Of a DNA stretch of 64,000 nt, positions 9,846 to 19,173 are shown one piece after another. The translations under genes were made by a program, and so were the position numbers. The stretch spans positions 62,001-126,000 of the forward strand of contig CAVOXB010000010.1 in assembly GCA_963700305.1 (NCBI GenBank). The letters are read 5' to 3'. Below the pieces are notes generated by a model. It searched no databases, had not been told where the DNA came from, and saw nothing but the letters and a program-made list of their open reading frames with translations. Position 1 is the stretch's first letter. Each line of letters opens with the position of its first letter. The DNA comes from Desulfomonile sp963700305 (GTDB lineage Bacteria > Desulfobacterota > Desulfomonilia > Desulfomonilales > Desulfomonilaceae).

Positions 9846-10907
9846 TTAGTCTCTCGTTAATTCAACTGTATGAGCAAAGGCTTTCTCGCGGAATCTGAAT
9901 GCCACATTTACAAGACTTATGAGCACCGGCACTTCAATAAGCGGACCAATGACCGTGGCAAAGGCTTCCCCCGAGTTGATGCCGAAGACAGCTATTGCTA
10001 CAGCAATGGCGAGCTCAAAATTGTTGCTCGCAGCAGTAAACGACAACGTCACAGTTTTGCGATAATCACCGCTAACCTTGAATCCCATCCAGAAACTTAT
10101 CAGAAACATCACGACGAAATAAATGCACAATGGAACAGCTATTCTTAACACGTCGAGAGGGATCGTGAGAATCAAATTGCCCTTGAGACTAAACATTACG
10201 ACAATTGTGAACAGCAAAGCTATGAGAGTGATCGGACTTATCGTCGGAATGAATGAGCTTTCATACCAGGCCTTGCCTTTGATTCTTAGCAAAGCGAATC
10301 GTGTAATGACCCCGCCGACAAACGGTATGCCAAGATAGATGAATACGCTCTGCGCAATCTGCTTCATGCTGACTTGCACCACATTTCCGCTGAGACCGAA
10401 AAACGGCGGAAGTACGGTAATGAAAAACCACGCGTACACACTGAAAAAGATCACTTGAAAAATGCTGTTGAACGCCACCAGACCAGCGCAGTATTCAGTG
10501 TCTCCCTCGGCCAGTTCGTTCCATACGATGACCATGGCGATGCAGCGAGCCAGACCGATCAAAATCAACCCGACCATGTATTCCGGATGGTCCGGCAAGA
10601 AGACTATGGCCAGGAAGAACATGAGGAAAGGCCCCACAATCCAGTTCTGAACCGAAGAGAGGGCCAAGACCTTCCAGTCTCGGAAAACGCCGCCCATTTC
10701 CTCATACTTGACCTTTGCCAAGGGAGGGTACATCATCAGGATCAATCCCACGGCAATGGGAATGGAGGTGGTGCCTATTTGCATGCCCGCGATGAATTTC
10801 GTTACAGATGGTGCGGCATAGCCGATTCCGACCCCCAGCGCCATAGCTATGAATATTATCAGGGTCAGAAACCTGTCCCGAACGGACAGCCTCTTCTGAG
10901 TCTCCAT
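9846..10907 (-). CDS. acr3: ACR3-family arsenite efflux permease
   Basis: Inner-membrane arsenite exporter of the ACR3 (BASS superfamily) type with about ten membrane helices. The family cysteine in the fourth helix is visible (GLARCIAMVIVWNELA), as is the acidic residue pair in LAEGDTEYCAG. The frame is open upstream to 11012, but the ATG at 10907 (METQKRLSVRDR) has AGGAGG in front and gives the usual length of 353 residues. It follows arsR on the same strand. No arsC or arsA is present in the window. Confidence 0.88.
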   Translation of the reverse strand: METQKRLSVRDRFLTLIIFIAMALGVGIGYAAPSVTKFIAGMQIGTTSIPIAVGLILMMYPPLAKVKYEEMGGVFRDWKVLALSSVQNWIVGPFLMFFLAIVFLPDHPEYMVGLILIGLARCIAMVIVWNELAEGDTEYCAGLVAFNSIFQVIFFSVYAWFFITVLPPFFGLSGNVVQVSMKQIAQSVFIYLGIPFVGGVITRFALLRIKGKAWYESSFIPTISPITLIALLFTIVVMFSLKGNLILTIPLDVLRIAVPLCIYFVVMFLISFWMGFKVSGDYRKTVTLSFTAASNNFELAIAVAIAVFGINSGEAFATVIGPLIEVPVLISLVNVAFRFREKAFAHTVELTRD

Positions 10908-11024
10908 AGTCCAGTTGCCTCCTACGATCTGGATTACTTGATCATTTGCCTTATCACCGTCAATGGCCCTCGCCCGGAAGACAAAGGGTCGGAGACCTAA
11001 GACTCGATGCAAAAAAAGCCAAGC

Positions 11025-11417
11025 TCATTTTCGTCCTTTAATTCTGCACAGTCCGTGGGGGTTCGTCTGGAGCACCGTCCGCAGCCGTTCGTCGTCCCCC
11101 AAAATGACAGCGTCGTTTGAAACCGCCTCCAAAGCCAAAAGAAGGGCTGCTTCTGCCAGTCGCGATTTCTCTTCCTCTCGCTGAAGCCGATAATAGACCC
11201 ATCGTCCTTTCTTGGTCGCTTCAACGAGTCTTGCCTGCTTCAGGATAGACATATGCTTTGAAACAGTAGAAGGAGCGAGGCCGAGCAATTCGATTATCTG
11301 ACACACGCAAAGCTCACCTGCTCGCAACGCCATAAGGGCTCGAACCCTGTTCTCGTCTCCTAACGCCCTGACGACAGCCATGAATTCGTGCACGACATCT
11401 CCTATAGTTCGCCACAT
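11025..11417 (-). CDS. arsR: ArsR-family metalloregulatory repressor
   Basis: Winged-helix repressor of about 130 residues. The As(III)/Sb(III) binding motif ELCVCQIIELL and the recognition helix APSTVSKHMSILKQARLV are both present. It should repress itself and acr3 until arsenite binds the CxC cysteines. The start may be at 11417 (MWRTIGD) or at an internal ATG near 11381 (MAVVRALGD); the predicted transcription start lies only about 9 bp before 11417. There is a 117-bp gap between its stop and the preferred acr3 start. Confidence 0.88.
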   Translation of the reverse strand: MWRTIGDVVHEFMAVVRALGDENRVRALMALRAGELCVCQIIELLGLAPSTVSKHMSILKQARLVEATKKGRWVYYRLQREEEKSRLAEAALLLALEAVSNDAVILGDDERLRTVLQTNPHGLCRIKGRK

Positions 11418-11432
11418 ATCGAAACGTCATCC

Positions 11433-11460
11433 ACAATACCATGAAACCCTCATTTGTCAA
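11433..11460 (-). promoter_or_regulatory. Sigma70-type promoter of arsR-acr3
   Basis: Minus-strand TTGACA (11455-11460), a 16-bp spacer and TATTGT (11433-11438), directly upstream of arsR. The ArsR operator is expected to overlap it; no clear dyad was identified. Confidence 0.5.
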
Positions 11461-11718
11461 GCATCACGAACAATGAGTCTCGCCCGAAAAAGGACTCTCC
11501 GAATCCAAATCGCATCCGCAGCATCGCTTTTCAAGAAAGTCGCCATCCTCTTATTGCGGAACGATAGCGAGTTACCGTTCAAGAGCAATCCATAGGGCTG
11601 GGTGTGGCGGTTGCACAAGATCATACTGCGGCCTTTTCAGGGCTAGAGGACTCATCCCGATGCGGGGCAAAGTGCCTAATAATCCGCCGAAGTCTCAAGA
11701 GCAGCCGGGAGATAGATC

Positions 11719-12186
11719 ATGATGAGAACCACTGTTGCAGGATTAGCTGGAGGGCTGGCGATGAATCTGGTGATGCTGTTCACGTTCCGAATGATTGGGT
11801 TTGGTTGGAACGGCGGTGGCATCCTGCTCGACCCAACAGTGCAAAGTCAAAAACTCATTGCAGTTTGGACATCCCTTGAACCTCTTCAACTCGTCGTTGC
11901 CAATCCGGTTCCGATCATCGCTGGGTTAATGCTCTTCGGGGTCGGGCATGCATTTATTTACAAGTGGCTTTCTGTCGTGTGGCCTCCTGGAATCATTCCG
12001 CGGGCTTTGAGGTTGGCAGGTTTAATTTTCTTCATGACATTTCTTTTCTGGGAGTTTTTCACGCCATTCAACCAATTCGGTGAGCCGCTGGCCCTAATGG
12101 CGCTAGAGATGTGTTTCTGGGGGCTCATCGCTTCAGCAGAGTCGTTTGCAATTGCGAGCGTCATCGAGACCGGGAACAAGGGGTGA
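11719..12186 (+). CDS. Hypothetical membrane protein, four predicted helices
   Basis: Small integral membrane protein of 155 residues with about four hydrophobic segments (TVAGLAGGLAMNLVMLFTF, PVPIIAGLMLFGVGHAFIY, LAGLIFFMTFLFWEFF, MALEMCFWGLIASAESFAIA). The start follows GGGAG at a proper distance. I do not recognise the family. It is transcribed away from arsR-acr3, 301 bp from arsR, and has no obvious partner. It is not supported as an arsenic gene beyond proximity. Confidence 0.6.
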   Translation: MMRTTVAGLAGGLAMNLVMLFTFRMIGFGWNGGGILLDPTVQSQKLIAVWTSLEPLQLVVANPVPIIAGLMLFGVGHAFIYKWLSVVWPPGIIPRALRLAGLIFFMTFLFWEFFTPFNQFGEPLALMALEMCFWGLIASAESFAIASVIETGNKG

Positions 12187-12491
12187 CGGTGCTTGGAGAG
12201 TTCAGCCATAGGCAGGCAGGATGGGCCCTGAGTGTTGCTTCGGACCCGGTTACACTATGACCTTGCGGGAATTGGTCTGATACATGCCCCGCTGGACGGT
12301 TACGAATTCTTGCGCCGGCGCAATGCCAATACCATATTATACTCTAGATAGGATCGGGACGCTTGAAGGCTCAGGTACCGAACCTGGAACAAACAGCGAA
12401 TAATCACATTAGCTCAATATGTTGTAGCGACCAGAGTAGTCCTAATTTGGGGGAACTTCGGCTTCAAGGCGGCAAATATATGAACCCTCAA
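12187..12491. other. Non-coding gap
   Basis: About 300 bases between the convergent hypothetical membrane protein and the MoaE-like gene. No gene, repeat or convincing terminator was recognised. Confidence 0.4.
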
Positions 12492-12833
12492 TCAGTAAAA
12501 CGCGGTCTTGCTCACGCCTTCGGCTTTGATCCTTTCTACGGCCTCCCGCATGACTGAAAAGACATGCTCCCGAATGTCTCCCGCCACGACGACGTACAGC
12601 ACATCGTCACCTACTTGAAACTCACCTTCCAGAGCATTGATTGCCACGGCCACAATTCCTGTCTGCGACTCCGCTCAGGACCGGATGCGGTCTATTTCGG
12701 GGCGTTTAACCACGACCTTCAGCGCACTCAATCGTTTCCCGCCGGTGCAATCGGACCTTCTTACGATCCCATTGTGGCATAGGATCATCCCGGCCTTGGA
12801 GATATTCGGATGCGCCTTTACCGCAGAGATCAT
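12492..12833 (-). pseudogene. MoaE-like molybdopterin synthase subunit interrupted by in-frame TGA
   Basis: A 113-residue frame resembling the MoaE-like molybdenum-cofactor proteins of anaerobes: HPNISKAGMILCHNGIVR near the start, then GIVAVAINALEGEFQVGDD, VVVAGDIREHVF and the C-terminal KTAFY. One in-frame TGA (after RIRS, before AESQTGIVAV; about 12675-12677) interrupts it, with no frame change on either side. A TGG-to-TGA substitution or base-call error is simplest; selenocysteine there has no family precedent that I know of. The start is ATG at 12833 (MISAVKAHPN). It follows the isochorismatase-like gene. If functional, it would convert precursor Z to molybdopterin for enzymes such as TtrA. 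Confidence 0.6.
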
Positions 12834-12889
12834 ACTATGGCGACCCGGCACAAGGTCGCGTGTCCCCGCACTTAAATCTGGCGATGGTT

Positions 12890-13468
12890 TCAATTATTTG
12901 AAGCGTGCTCCACTTCGCTGACGACATCCGAAGCGCTCATTATCCTAAACATTGGCGCCAGCAGAAACTTGTCGTACGATTTCAGTGTGGCTTCGTGAAT
13001 CGAGGGCTTATGGCATGCGCACGCGTCCGACACTATGATGGAGCTAATATCATTTTGAACCGCATCCAGAGCTGTGAGCAACACGCAAACGTTGGTCACT
13101 ATTCCGCATACCGCGACCGTGTCAACTCCCCAGGTTCGAAGAGTCTGATCCAGATCTGTCTTGTAGAATGCGCTCATTCGACGTTTGGGCACAAACAGAT
13201 CCGAGGGTTGCATGTCCAGTTCCGAGATTGGTTGGTCTCCACCGGTCCCGCGGATGGCGTGGGGCGGCATTCTCCCTCTGAAGATAAAATCTCCAGGCAT
13301 GAAGCTGTCACACGCGAAAACAACGTGGCCGCCGTTTTGCCGGAATGCTTCCGAAACATCGCGGATCACAGGGATGATCTTTTTTGCTTCCACATCCATT
13401 GCTGCGTGGCTCTGCGTATTGACGTTGTCTTTGATCATATCAACTATTATAAGAGCGTATTTTGACAT
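12890..13468 (-). CDS. Isochorismatase-family cysteine hydrolase
   Basis: Cysteine hydrolase of 192 residues, related to nicotinamidase, isochorismatase and N-carbamoylsarcosine amidase. The catalytic triad can be placed: Asp in ALIIVDM, Lys in SAFYKT and Cys in GIVTNVCVLLTA, preceded by the cis-peptide-type VCGIVTN. The substrate is not determinable, although the size and FKTDLD-like region fit nicotinamidase-type enzymes. The start lies about 13 bp downstream of the histidine kinase stop (after frame correction), so the two are likely co-transcribed. Confidence 0.8.
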   Translation of the reverse strand: MSKYALIIVDMIKDNVNTQSHAAMDVEAKKIIPVIRDVSEAFRQNGGHVVFACDSFMPGDFIFRGRMPPHAIRGTGGDQPISELDMQPSDLFVPKRRMSAFYKTDLDQTLRTWGVDTVAVCGIVTNVCVLLTALDAVQNDISSIIVSDACACHKPSIHEATLKSYDKFLLAPMFRIMSASDVVSEVEHASNN

Positions 13469-13481
13469 CTATTCCTCAATC

Positions 13482-14740
13482 TCATTGCGGTTTCGGTCCC
13501 CTAAACAGGACTGAGAAAGTACACTGCCTCCGGATTCCCTGCATCCGCGCTCATCCTCGACATGTTCGCACATAGAGATGCTACCGGGACACCGTTCGCG
13601 ATTAGTGGGCAGGTATCTGCATCTGTTCGTTTGGAATCTGATATCAATATAGCCCTCGTCTGCAAGCATTTTCAGTTGCATTAGTTCCAGTCCCTTGCCA
13701 CCTGCATTGAAATCAAATGGTTTCATTGTGGAATATTGCTCAGTATCTTGCGTGTGATGAAAGGCCTCAAAGATGAATGATTGGTCGTTTCGTAAAATGC
13801 CTACTCCGCGATCCTCGACATGCAACAAGGGGCCGGACGGACTATTCTCCAAAATGACTGTCACCGTTCCTCCGTCGGGAGTATTTTCAATCGCGTTCTT
13901 AACCAGCGTGTCCAGAACTTTCTTCAACACGTCTGGATCTATCACCGAGGAATCAACGGGCTGCAGCATTTGAAACAGAGCCACCGACCGGCTTGAACTT
14001 CGCTTCCGAAGCGTGTCCAGCGCGTCGAGGATAAACGGGATGACAGGAAAAGGCCTGGGCCTGTATTCACCTGGGGCAACGATCTGCTGTACGATTCTCT
14101 GAACCTCTTTCAATCTATTCAAATTCCTCTTTACCCTGTCTAGGCTCTGTTGCCGCTCTTCGGGTGAGAGGTTCTTTTTCGCCAGCTTTGGCAAGGAACC
14201 ATCTATGATCGCGAGTGGGGTAATCAATTCATGAGAAAGGTGGTTCACTGCCCGTTGCCTGGCCCGCTGCAAAGATTTCCACGCAGTTATGTCTCGCAAG
14301 ATTACAAGAATTCCGACCGGTTCACCATTATGGTCAAGATATCGCGAGGAACTGACGTTCACATCCAGGATGCTTCCGTCTTTCGTGGTTCGCTTGGTCT
14401 CGAAGCCGCTTACAGGTTTTCCATCTTGGATCAGACGATTTATCTGCGAAAGCGAGTCCTCCTTTTCTGATTCCGGCATGAACGGAATCCTTTTGCCAAG
14501 GAGCTCTTCTTTAGTCCATCCAAACAGCCTGGTAAAAGAGTCACTGATATATTTTGTATTTCCGTCAAGGTCGTAAATAATGATTGCGTCTGCAGATGAG
14601 TCTATGGCATTCAGAATGCCTTGAAGAAGCTCTCGAGCCCTTCTCGCTTCTGCCTCAGCCTGTTCAATTCTGGTGATCAGTTGGCGAAGTTCACGTTGTT
14701 CACAATCGAGTGGTACTGATTGGTCCATTTGGTCAGTCAT
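13482..14740 (-). CDS. PAS sensor histidine kinase with C-terminal Cys cluster
   Basis: Soluble kinase of about 420 residues. A short coiled coil (about 15-45) is followed by a PAS domain (ILNAIDSSADAIIIYDLDG), a HisKA phosphoacceptor box (NHLSHELITP) and a HATPase domain (N box VKNAIENTPDGG, G1 DRGVGI, G2 GGKGLELMQL). After G2 there is an extension with four cysteines (CRYLPTNRERC..., MCEHV, GCRESGGS). The start ATG at 14740 has GAAGGGAG upstream; the open frame beyond it lacks coding character. A single-base shift near the end probably replaces the true tail SVLFRGPKPQ (stop at 13482). It closely resembles the kinase at 55097-56285. No response regulator is adjacent. Confidence 0.8.
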
Positions 14741-15076
14741 CTGGGAACTCCCTTCTAACGGGCCGCAGATCGACCACAGATTGGAATCGATAGGAGTGCT
14801 CTGGCCGTTCTCCGCGGTGCCCAGTCTGTCGTTTTGGAGCTTCTTACCCGTCGCAGGACTGCAGTTTAACTCAAAACAGGCAGCGACGCCACTCGCGTAG
14901 TCGGATCGTCTGCCACAGGAAGCATGTTGCTTCAATTCGCGTCGCGTCAGGGAATTTTGGTAGGCGGAGGAGTTGCCATTCCAACGCAGACGGAAATTCA
15001 CTCTTACTCGCAGGAATGGCAGATTGGCGGATCTCAGAGCTTTCTTGACAAGCTTGAATGCACAGGGAGCAATAAA

Positions 15077-16300
15077 CTAGCTCTTCTGAACAAGTAGTTC
15101 CATCATTTTGGACGCGTCATCTACGAACTTGCCCGAGGCAGCAGCTCTTTCCTCGGTGAAACCGACTTCAGGTTCTTTTGCTTCCGAGTCCCATTTATCA
15201 GAATCCAAGAGTACGAACGGAACCGGGTCCGACGAGTGCACTCGCGTGTTCGTCGGCGTGTGATGATCCGGAATGACAAGCACTCGCCATTTCGAGTGCT
15301 CCTGAAGTCCAGTCAAGACGGGTCCAACTATTTTTTCGTCGAAATCTTCTATGGCCTTTATTTTCAGATCCAACTGCCCGGAATGGCCCGCTTCGTCCGG
15401 GGCCTCCACGTGAAGGAACACGAAATCCTTTTCCTTCAGCGATTTCAAAGCTGCGTCAACTTTGCCCTGGTAGTTGGTATCCAGATATCCGGTGGCTCCA
15501 GGCACGTCGATCAAATCCAAACCGGCATACTTACCTATGCCCCGCACCAAATCCACGGCTGCAACGACAGATCCCGATATCCCAAATCTCTGCTTGAGAG
15601 TCTCTATTCTCGGTGATCTCCCTTGCCCCCACGGCCATACGGAATTAGCGGGCCCTTGTCCGCGTTTCTTGCGGCGCTGGTTGACGGGATGAGTCTCAAA
15701 CAATCTCCACGACTTAAGTATTAGGCGCAAAAGAACATCCGCTCCGTCCCCGGTTGGAAGCCTGGTCGCTATGAAGTCACCGGGAAAATTGTGTGGAGCG
15801 TGGGTAACGCAATGTTCGGGTCCATCTCTCCAAACCAGGAGGTTCCTGTAGGAGACTCCTGGAACAATGGATAGCCCGAATTGCTCTGCAACCGGCATAA
15901 TTTCAGTAATGATGTCGTGCGCTTCCGCCGTTGAGATGTGGTCAGCGCTGTGATCGGCCATAACCGTGTAGTTGCGCTCCAGCGTTACAAGATTGACCCT
16001 GAAAGCCACATCGTTGGGGCGCAGATTGATCCCCATTGAAGCTGCCTCGAAAGGGGCCCGTCCCGTGTAAGACTCACGAGGGGAGATACCCATTAAGGAA
16101 AGGTTTGCCACATCGCTGCCAGCTTCCATGCCTTCAGGAATCGTTCTGGCAAGCCCAAGCTCTCCCACTGCCGCCATCTTATCCATCCACGGGGTTTTTG
16201 CGGCTTTTAGGGGTGTTGCGCCATCAAGCTGAGGCATGGGCAAATCTGCCATGCCGTCTGGCACGAGAATTACGTATTTAACTTCAGAATCCGAGGACAT
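15077..16300 (-). CDS. ApgM-like cofactor-independent phosphoglycerate mutase family; candidate homoserine kinase
   Basis: Alkaline-phosphatase-superfamily protein of 407 residues, with the ApgM signature VILVPDGMADLP, ANLSLMGI...YTGRAPFEA and metal ligands in EAPDEAGHSG and PDHHTPTNTRVHSSDPVP. Annotation by similarity would be 2,3-bisphosphoglycerate-independent phosphoglycerate mutase. However, its gene overlaps thrC by 17 bp and follows hom, and no thrB is seen. ApgM-like proteins encoded with hom and thrC in Desulfovibrio-type bacteria have been proposed as alternative homoserine kinases, which I consider the likelier role here. Confidence 0.8.
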   Translation of the reverse strand: MSSDSEVKYVILVPDGMADLPMPQLDGATPLKAAKTPWMDKMAAVGELGLARTIPEGMEAGSDVANLSLMGISPRESYTGRAPFEAASMGINLRPNDVAFRVNLVTLERNYTVMADHSADHISTAEAHDIITEIMPVAEQFGLSIVPGVSYRNLLVWRDGPEHCVTHAPHNFPGDFIATRLPTGDGADVLLRLILKSWRLFETHPVNQRRKKRGQGPANSVWPWGQGRSPRIETLKQRFGISGSVVAAVDLVRGIGKYAGLDLIDVPGATGYLDTNYQGKVDAALKSLKEKDFVFLHVEAPDEAGHSGQLDLKIKAIEDFDEKIVGPVLTGLQEHSKWRVLVIPDHHTPTNTRVHSSDPVPFVLLDSDKWDSEAKEPEVGFTEERAAASGKFVDDASKMMELLVQKS

Positions 16301-17343
16301 CCAGCACCTTCTTTGTTTCCGGTTCGCATGTAACCGGCTCTCTAGACACTTTTATGGCATTGTCGGGATCTTTGAGTCCATGTCCCGTTAGTGTGCATAC
16401 AATTTTTGCGCCGGTCTCAAAATAACCCTCGCGGCTTTTATTTATAAGGCCGGCTATAGATGCGGCTGAAGCAGGCTCGCAAAATACTCCTTCAGTTGAG
16501 GCCACCAGTCGATAAGCCTCAAGTATCTCATCATCACTGACCATGGCTATGAGGCCACCGGATTCGTCCCTTGCAGCCTCAGCGGGTTTCCAGGATGCGG
16601 GATTCCCGATTCGAATAGCTGTTGCCACCGTTTCGGGGTTCTCCACCACATGGCCCCGCACGATTGGAGCCGCGCCTTCGGCTTGAAAGCCGAACATCTT
16701 GGGCAGTGACTTGATTTTGCCGGCATCCTCGCAGACTTTGTACCCTGCCCAGTAAGCCGTTATGTTTCCTGCATTTCCCACAGGGAGGCAATGATAGTCC
16801 GGGGCTTCTCCCAGAAACATCACATACCTCGAAAGCTGCTGATTTTTGGCCTTCGATTCTGTGCGGATTCACTGAGTTTACCAGGGTCACCGGATAATTA
16901 TTGGATATTTCGCGTACTAATTTCAACGCTTCGTCGAAATTTCCCAGCACTTTTATAACGATTGCTCCATGAATCATGGCCTGGGCGAGCTTACCCAATG
17001 CAATCTTTCCTTCCGGAATAAGCACGAAAGCCTTTATGCCAGCCCTTGCCGCGTACGCCGCAGCAGATGCGGAGGTATTTCCAGTGGACGCGCATATGAT
17101 GGAATTAGACCCTGCTTCAACTGCCCTGGAGACAGCCATGGTCATTCCGCGATCCTTGAAAGAAGAGCTTGGGTTGAGGCCCTCATATTTTAGATACACC
17201 GAGATGCCCGGCTTTATCTTCGAGGCCAATCTCGGGACCGGTATGAGCGGAGTATTTCCCTCATGAAGAGTAACAATATGGTCTTCATTGGCGAAATGAT
17301 AAAAATCAGGGTACTGTCTTATTATTCCTTTCCACATATCCAA
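16284..17343 (-). CDS. thrC: Threonine synthase (one frameshift)
   Basis: PLP-dependent conversion of O-phosphohomoserine to threonine. The N-terminal half has the threonine-synthase features HEGNTPLIPVPRL, the PLP lysine in NPSSSFKDRGMT and ASTGNTSASAAAYAARAG. The C-terminal half, in another frame, has LPVGNAGNITAYW (phosphate binding) and CTLTGHGLKDPD. The frames join near 16820, where ...KSAAFEVCDV continues into LGEAPDYHC. The combined length of about 352 residues is normal for the short, archaeal/Gram-positive-type enzyme. It lies 12 bp after hom and overlaps the ApgM-like gene, forming a hom-thrC-apgM operon. Confidence 0.85.
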
Positions 17344-17355
17344 CTCCCCGAATTC

Positions 17356-18672
17356 TTAATCAAGAGTATCGTCCTCTATTCTGATGACTACCGGCGCGCC
17401 TTCCACAATGTCGAGCCCGCTTATTTTTTCGCATGCCGCCTGAATATCCGCCTCTTTGGCGCGATGGGTCAGAAAAACAACTGGCACAGTGCCGGAACTC
17501 TGCCGTACCTTCTGAACCACGGAGTGTATACTGATCTGATGGTCCGCCATAATCCCAGAGACTTTTGACAGCACGCCAGGTCGGTCCGCTGCGTGAATCC
17601 TCAGGTAATAATTCGTTTTTATTTCCGCAATCGCTTTGATCCGTCCGCGTGCTTTCCAGGTTTCTGGATAGCCGAATGGCGGTACTCTGCCGACTTCTCC
17701 TCTCGCGAGGCTTCTTGCCAGTTCTATAACGTCGCCCATGACCGCGGAAGCTGTGGGCTCACATCCCGCTCCTCGACCGTAGAAGAGTTGCTCGCCAACC
17801 ATGTCTCCCTGGAGATAGATTCCGTTGAACACGCCGTCTACGCGTGCCAGAGGATGGTCTTCAGGCAATAGGGTGGGATGCAACCGCGCGTCTACATCTT
17901 CCCCGTGGCTCTTGATAACTGCCAATAGCTTTATTTTATAAGAGAACTCGTGAGCCATGCGCACATCGAACGGGTCGATATTCCGAATTCCCTCAACATA
18001 AATGTCCTTCATATGGGCGCGGATACCGTGTGTGAGGCCTAGCACCAGCACCAACTTGTGAGCAGCGTCTATTCCGTCAATGTCCAGCCCCGGATCAGCT
18101 TCGGCGTAACCCAGCTCCTGAGCGTTGCGCAGCACTTCATCAAAAGACACGCCTGGATTGGTATCCATTGCCGTAAGTATGAAATTGCATGTGCCGTTGA
18201 GTATAGCCAGCACTTTCTCGAACCGATTAGCGACAAGACCTTCCCGCAATGAACGAATAATAGGGATTCCGCCTGCGACTGCCGCTTCAAAGGCTATGTC
18301 CGCGCCTGCCCGGTGCGCCGCCGCAAACACTTCCGGTCCGTGTTCAGCCAGCAGGGCCTTGTTGGCTGTCACCACGTGTTTGCCGTTCCGGAAGGCTTCC
18401 AGTATAAGGCTCTTTGCCGGTTCGTGGCCGCCGATGAGTTCCACCACAATGGAAATCTCAGGGTCACGGACCAACTCCCAGGCGTCAGTGGTCAATATTG
18501 ATCGATCAACGTTTACGCCTCGGTCGGTATTCACATCCAAGTCTGCAATGCGTTTCAGTCGAATCGGGACACCGACACGAGCCTCCAGAATATCTCTATT
18601 CTCTTGAAGGATCTTCACAACACCTGTGCCAACGGTGCCGAATCCGATCAACCCAATTGAAATTTCCTTCAT
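17356..18672 (-). CDS. hom: Homoserine dehydrogenase
   Basis: NAD(P)H-dependent reduction of aspartate semialdehyde to homoserine, the branch point to threonine and methionine. The Rossmann motif GLIGFGTVGTGVV begins at residue 6, the catalytic region GYAEADPGLDIDGIDAAHK is present, and residues from about 350 form a C-terminal ACT domain (RIHAADRPGVLSKVSGIMADH), which normally gives threonine feedback control. The length of about 438 residues is typical. I chose ATG at 18672 over the upstream TTG because of GGGG in front. First gene of the threonine operon. Confidence 0.93.
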   Translation of the reverse strand: MKEISIGLIGFGTVGTGVVKILQENRDILEARVGVPIRLKRIADLDVNTDRGVNVDRSILTTDAWELVRDPEISIVVELIGGHEPAKSLILEAFRNGKHVVTANKALLAEHGPEVFAAAHRAGADIAFEAAVAGGIPIIRSLREGLVANRFEKVLAILNGTCNFILTAMDTNPGVSFDEVLRNAQELGYAEADPGLDIDGIDAAHKLVLVLGLTHGIRAHMKDIYVEGIRNIDPFDVRMAHEFSYKIKLLAVIKSHGEDVDARLHPTLLPEDHPLARVDGVFNGIYLQGDMVGEQLFYGRGAGCEPTASAVMGDVIELARSLARGEVGRVPPFGYPETWKARGRIKAIAEIKTNYYLRIHAADRPGVLSKVSGIMADHQISIHSVVQKVRQSSGTVPVVFLTHRAKEADIQAACEKISGLDIVEGAPVVIRIEDDTLD

Positions 18673-18794
18673 CAGCAACCCCAGTTTTTAATGGAGCGGA
18701 TTAATATACGAATTGCCAAAATTCTTGTCAAATTTACGTTAATAACACCCGGACTTGATCCCATGGGGGTTAAAATAGCGTGCTTGATAGACTG

Positions 18795-18878
18795 AAATCC
18801 CCCCGTCCCCCTTTAGAAAAGGGGGTGGAAAGCCAACTTCTGCTCCCCCCTTTGGTAAAGGGGTGCAAGGGCGGATTT
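18795..18878. repeat. MITE-like palindromic repeat (CCCCCTTT family)
   Basis: An 84-bp element bounded by AAATCC and GGATTT, containing two smaller dyads (CCCCCTTTAGAAAAGGGGG and CCCCTTTGGTAAAGGGG). Similar elements are common in intergenic DNA of many bacteria. It sits in the 500-bp gap between hom and the aminotransferase, which otherwise holds only the terminator at 19031. Confidence 0.6.
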
Positions 18879-19030
18879 TTGTAACACACTGATTTTGATA
18901 TGGGTGCATTCCTATTCTAACGCCTATGGACTTGATCCGGGGCCCAGATTATGGATTCCTGCCATCGGAGGAATGACGAGGAAACCGTCATTATTTTTGG
19001 CAACTGCTATAGATTATTCACAAAGATTAC

Positions 19031-19061
19031 GGGGAGGACCCTTTCCGTAAAGGGCCTCCCC
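19031..19061 (-). terminator. Strong hairpin downstream of the aminotransferase gene
   Basis: Near-perfect dyad GGGGAGGACCCTTT / AAAGGGCCTCCCC with a 4-base loop and one mismatch, 110 bp past the aminotransferase stop on the minus strand. There is no long T-tract. Confidence 0.55.
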
Positions 19062-19173
19062 GCGTCCTTCTCAAAAGTTGCGCCAACGTGGCTCTACTTC
19101 CCTAATAAGACAGAGGGAATAGGTTTTTCCTCTTCTGCGAAGCAGGAAAGGTAGATTTCTTCCACAGACGATT

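Noticed and set aside
12480..12560. Plus-strand frame beginning MNPQSVKRGLAHAFGFDP as a small gene.
   Set aside because: It is antisense to the MoaE-like frame, which carries the recognisable family residues.
13469..15001. Long N-terminal extension of the first histidine kinase up to 15001.
   Set aside because: The first 87 residues have no domain character, while ATG 14740 has a strong ribosome site and gives the same architecture as the paralogue.
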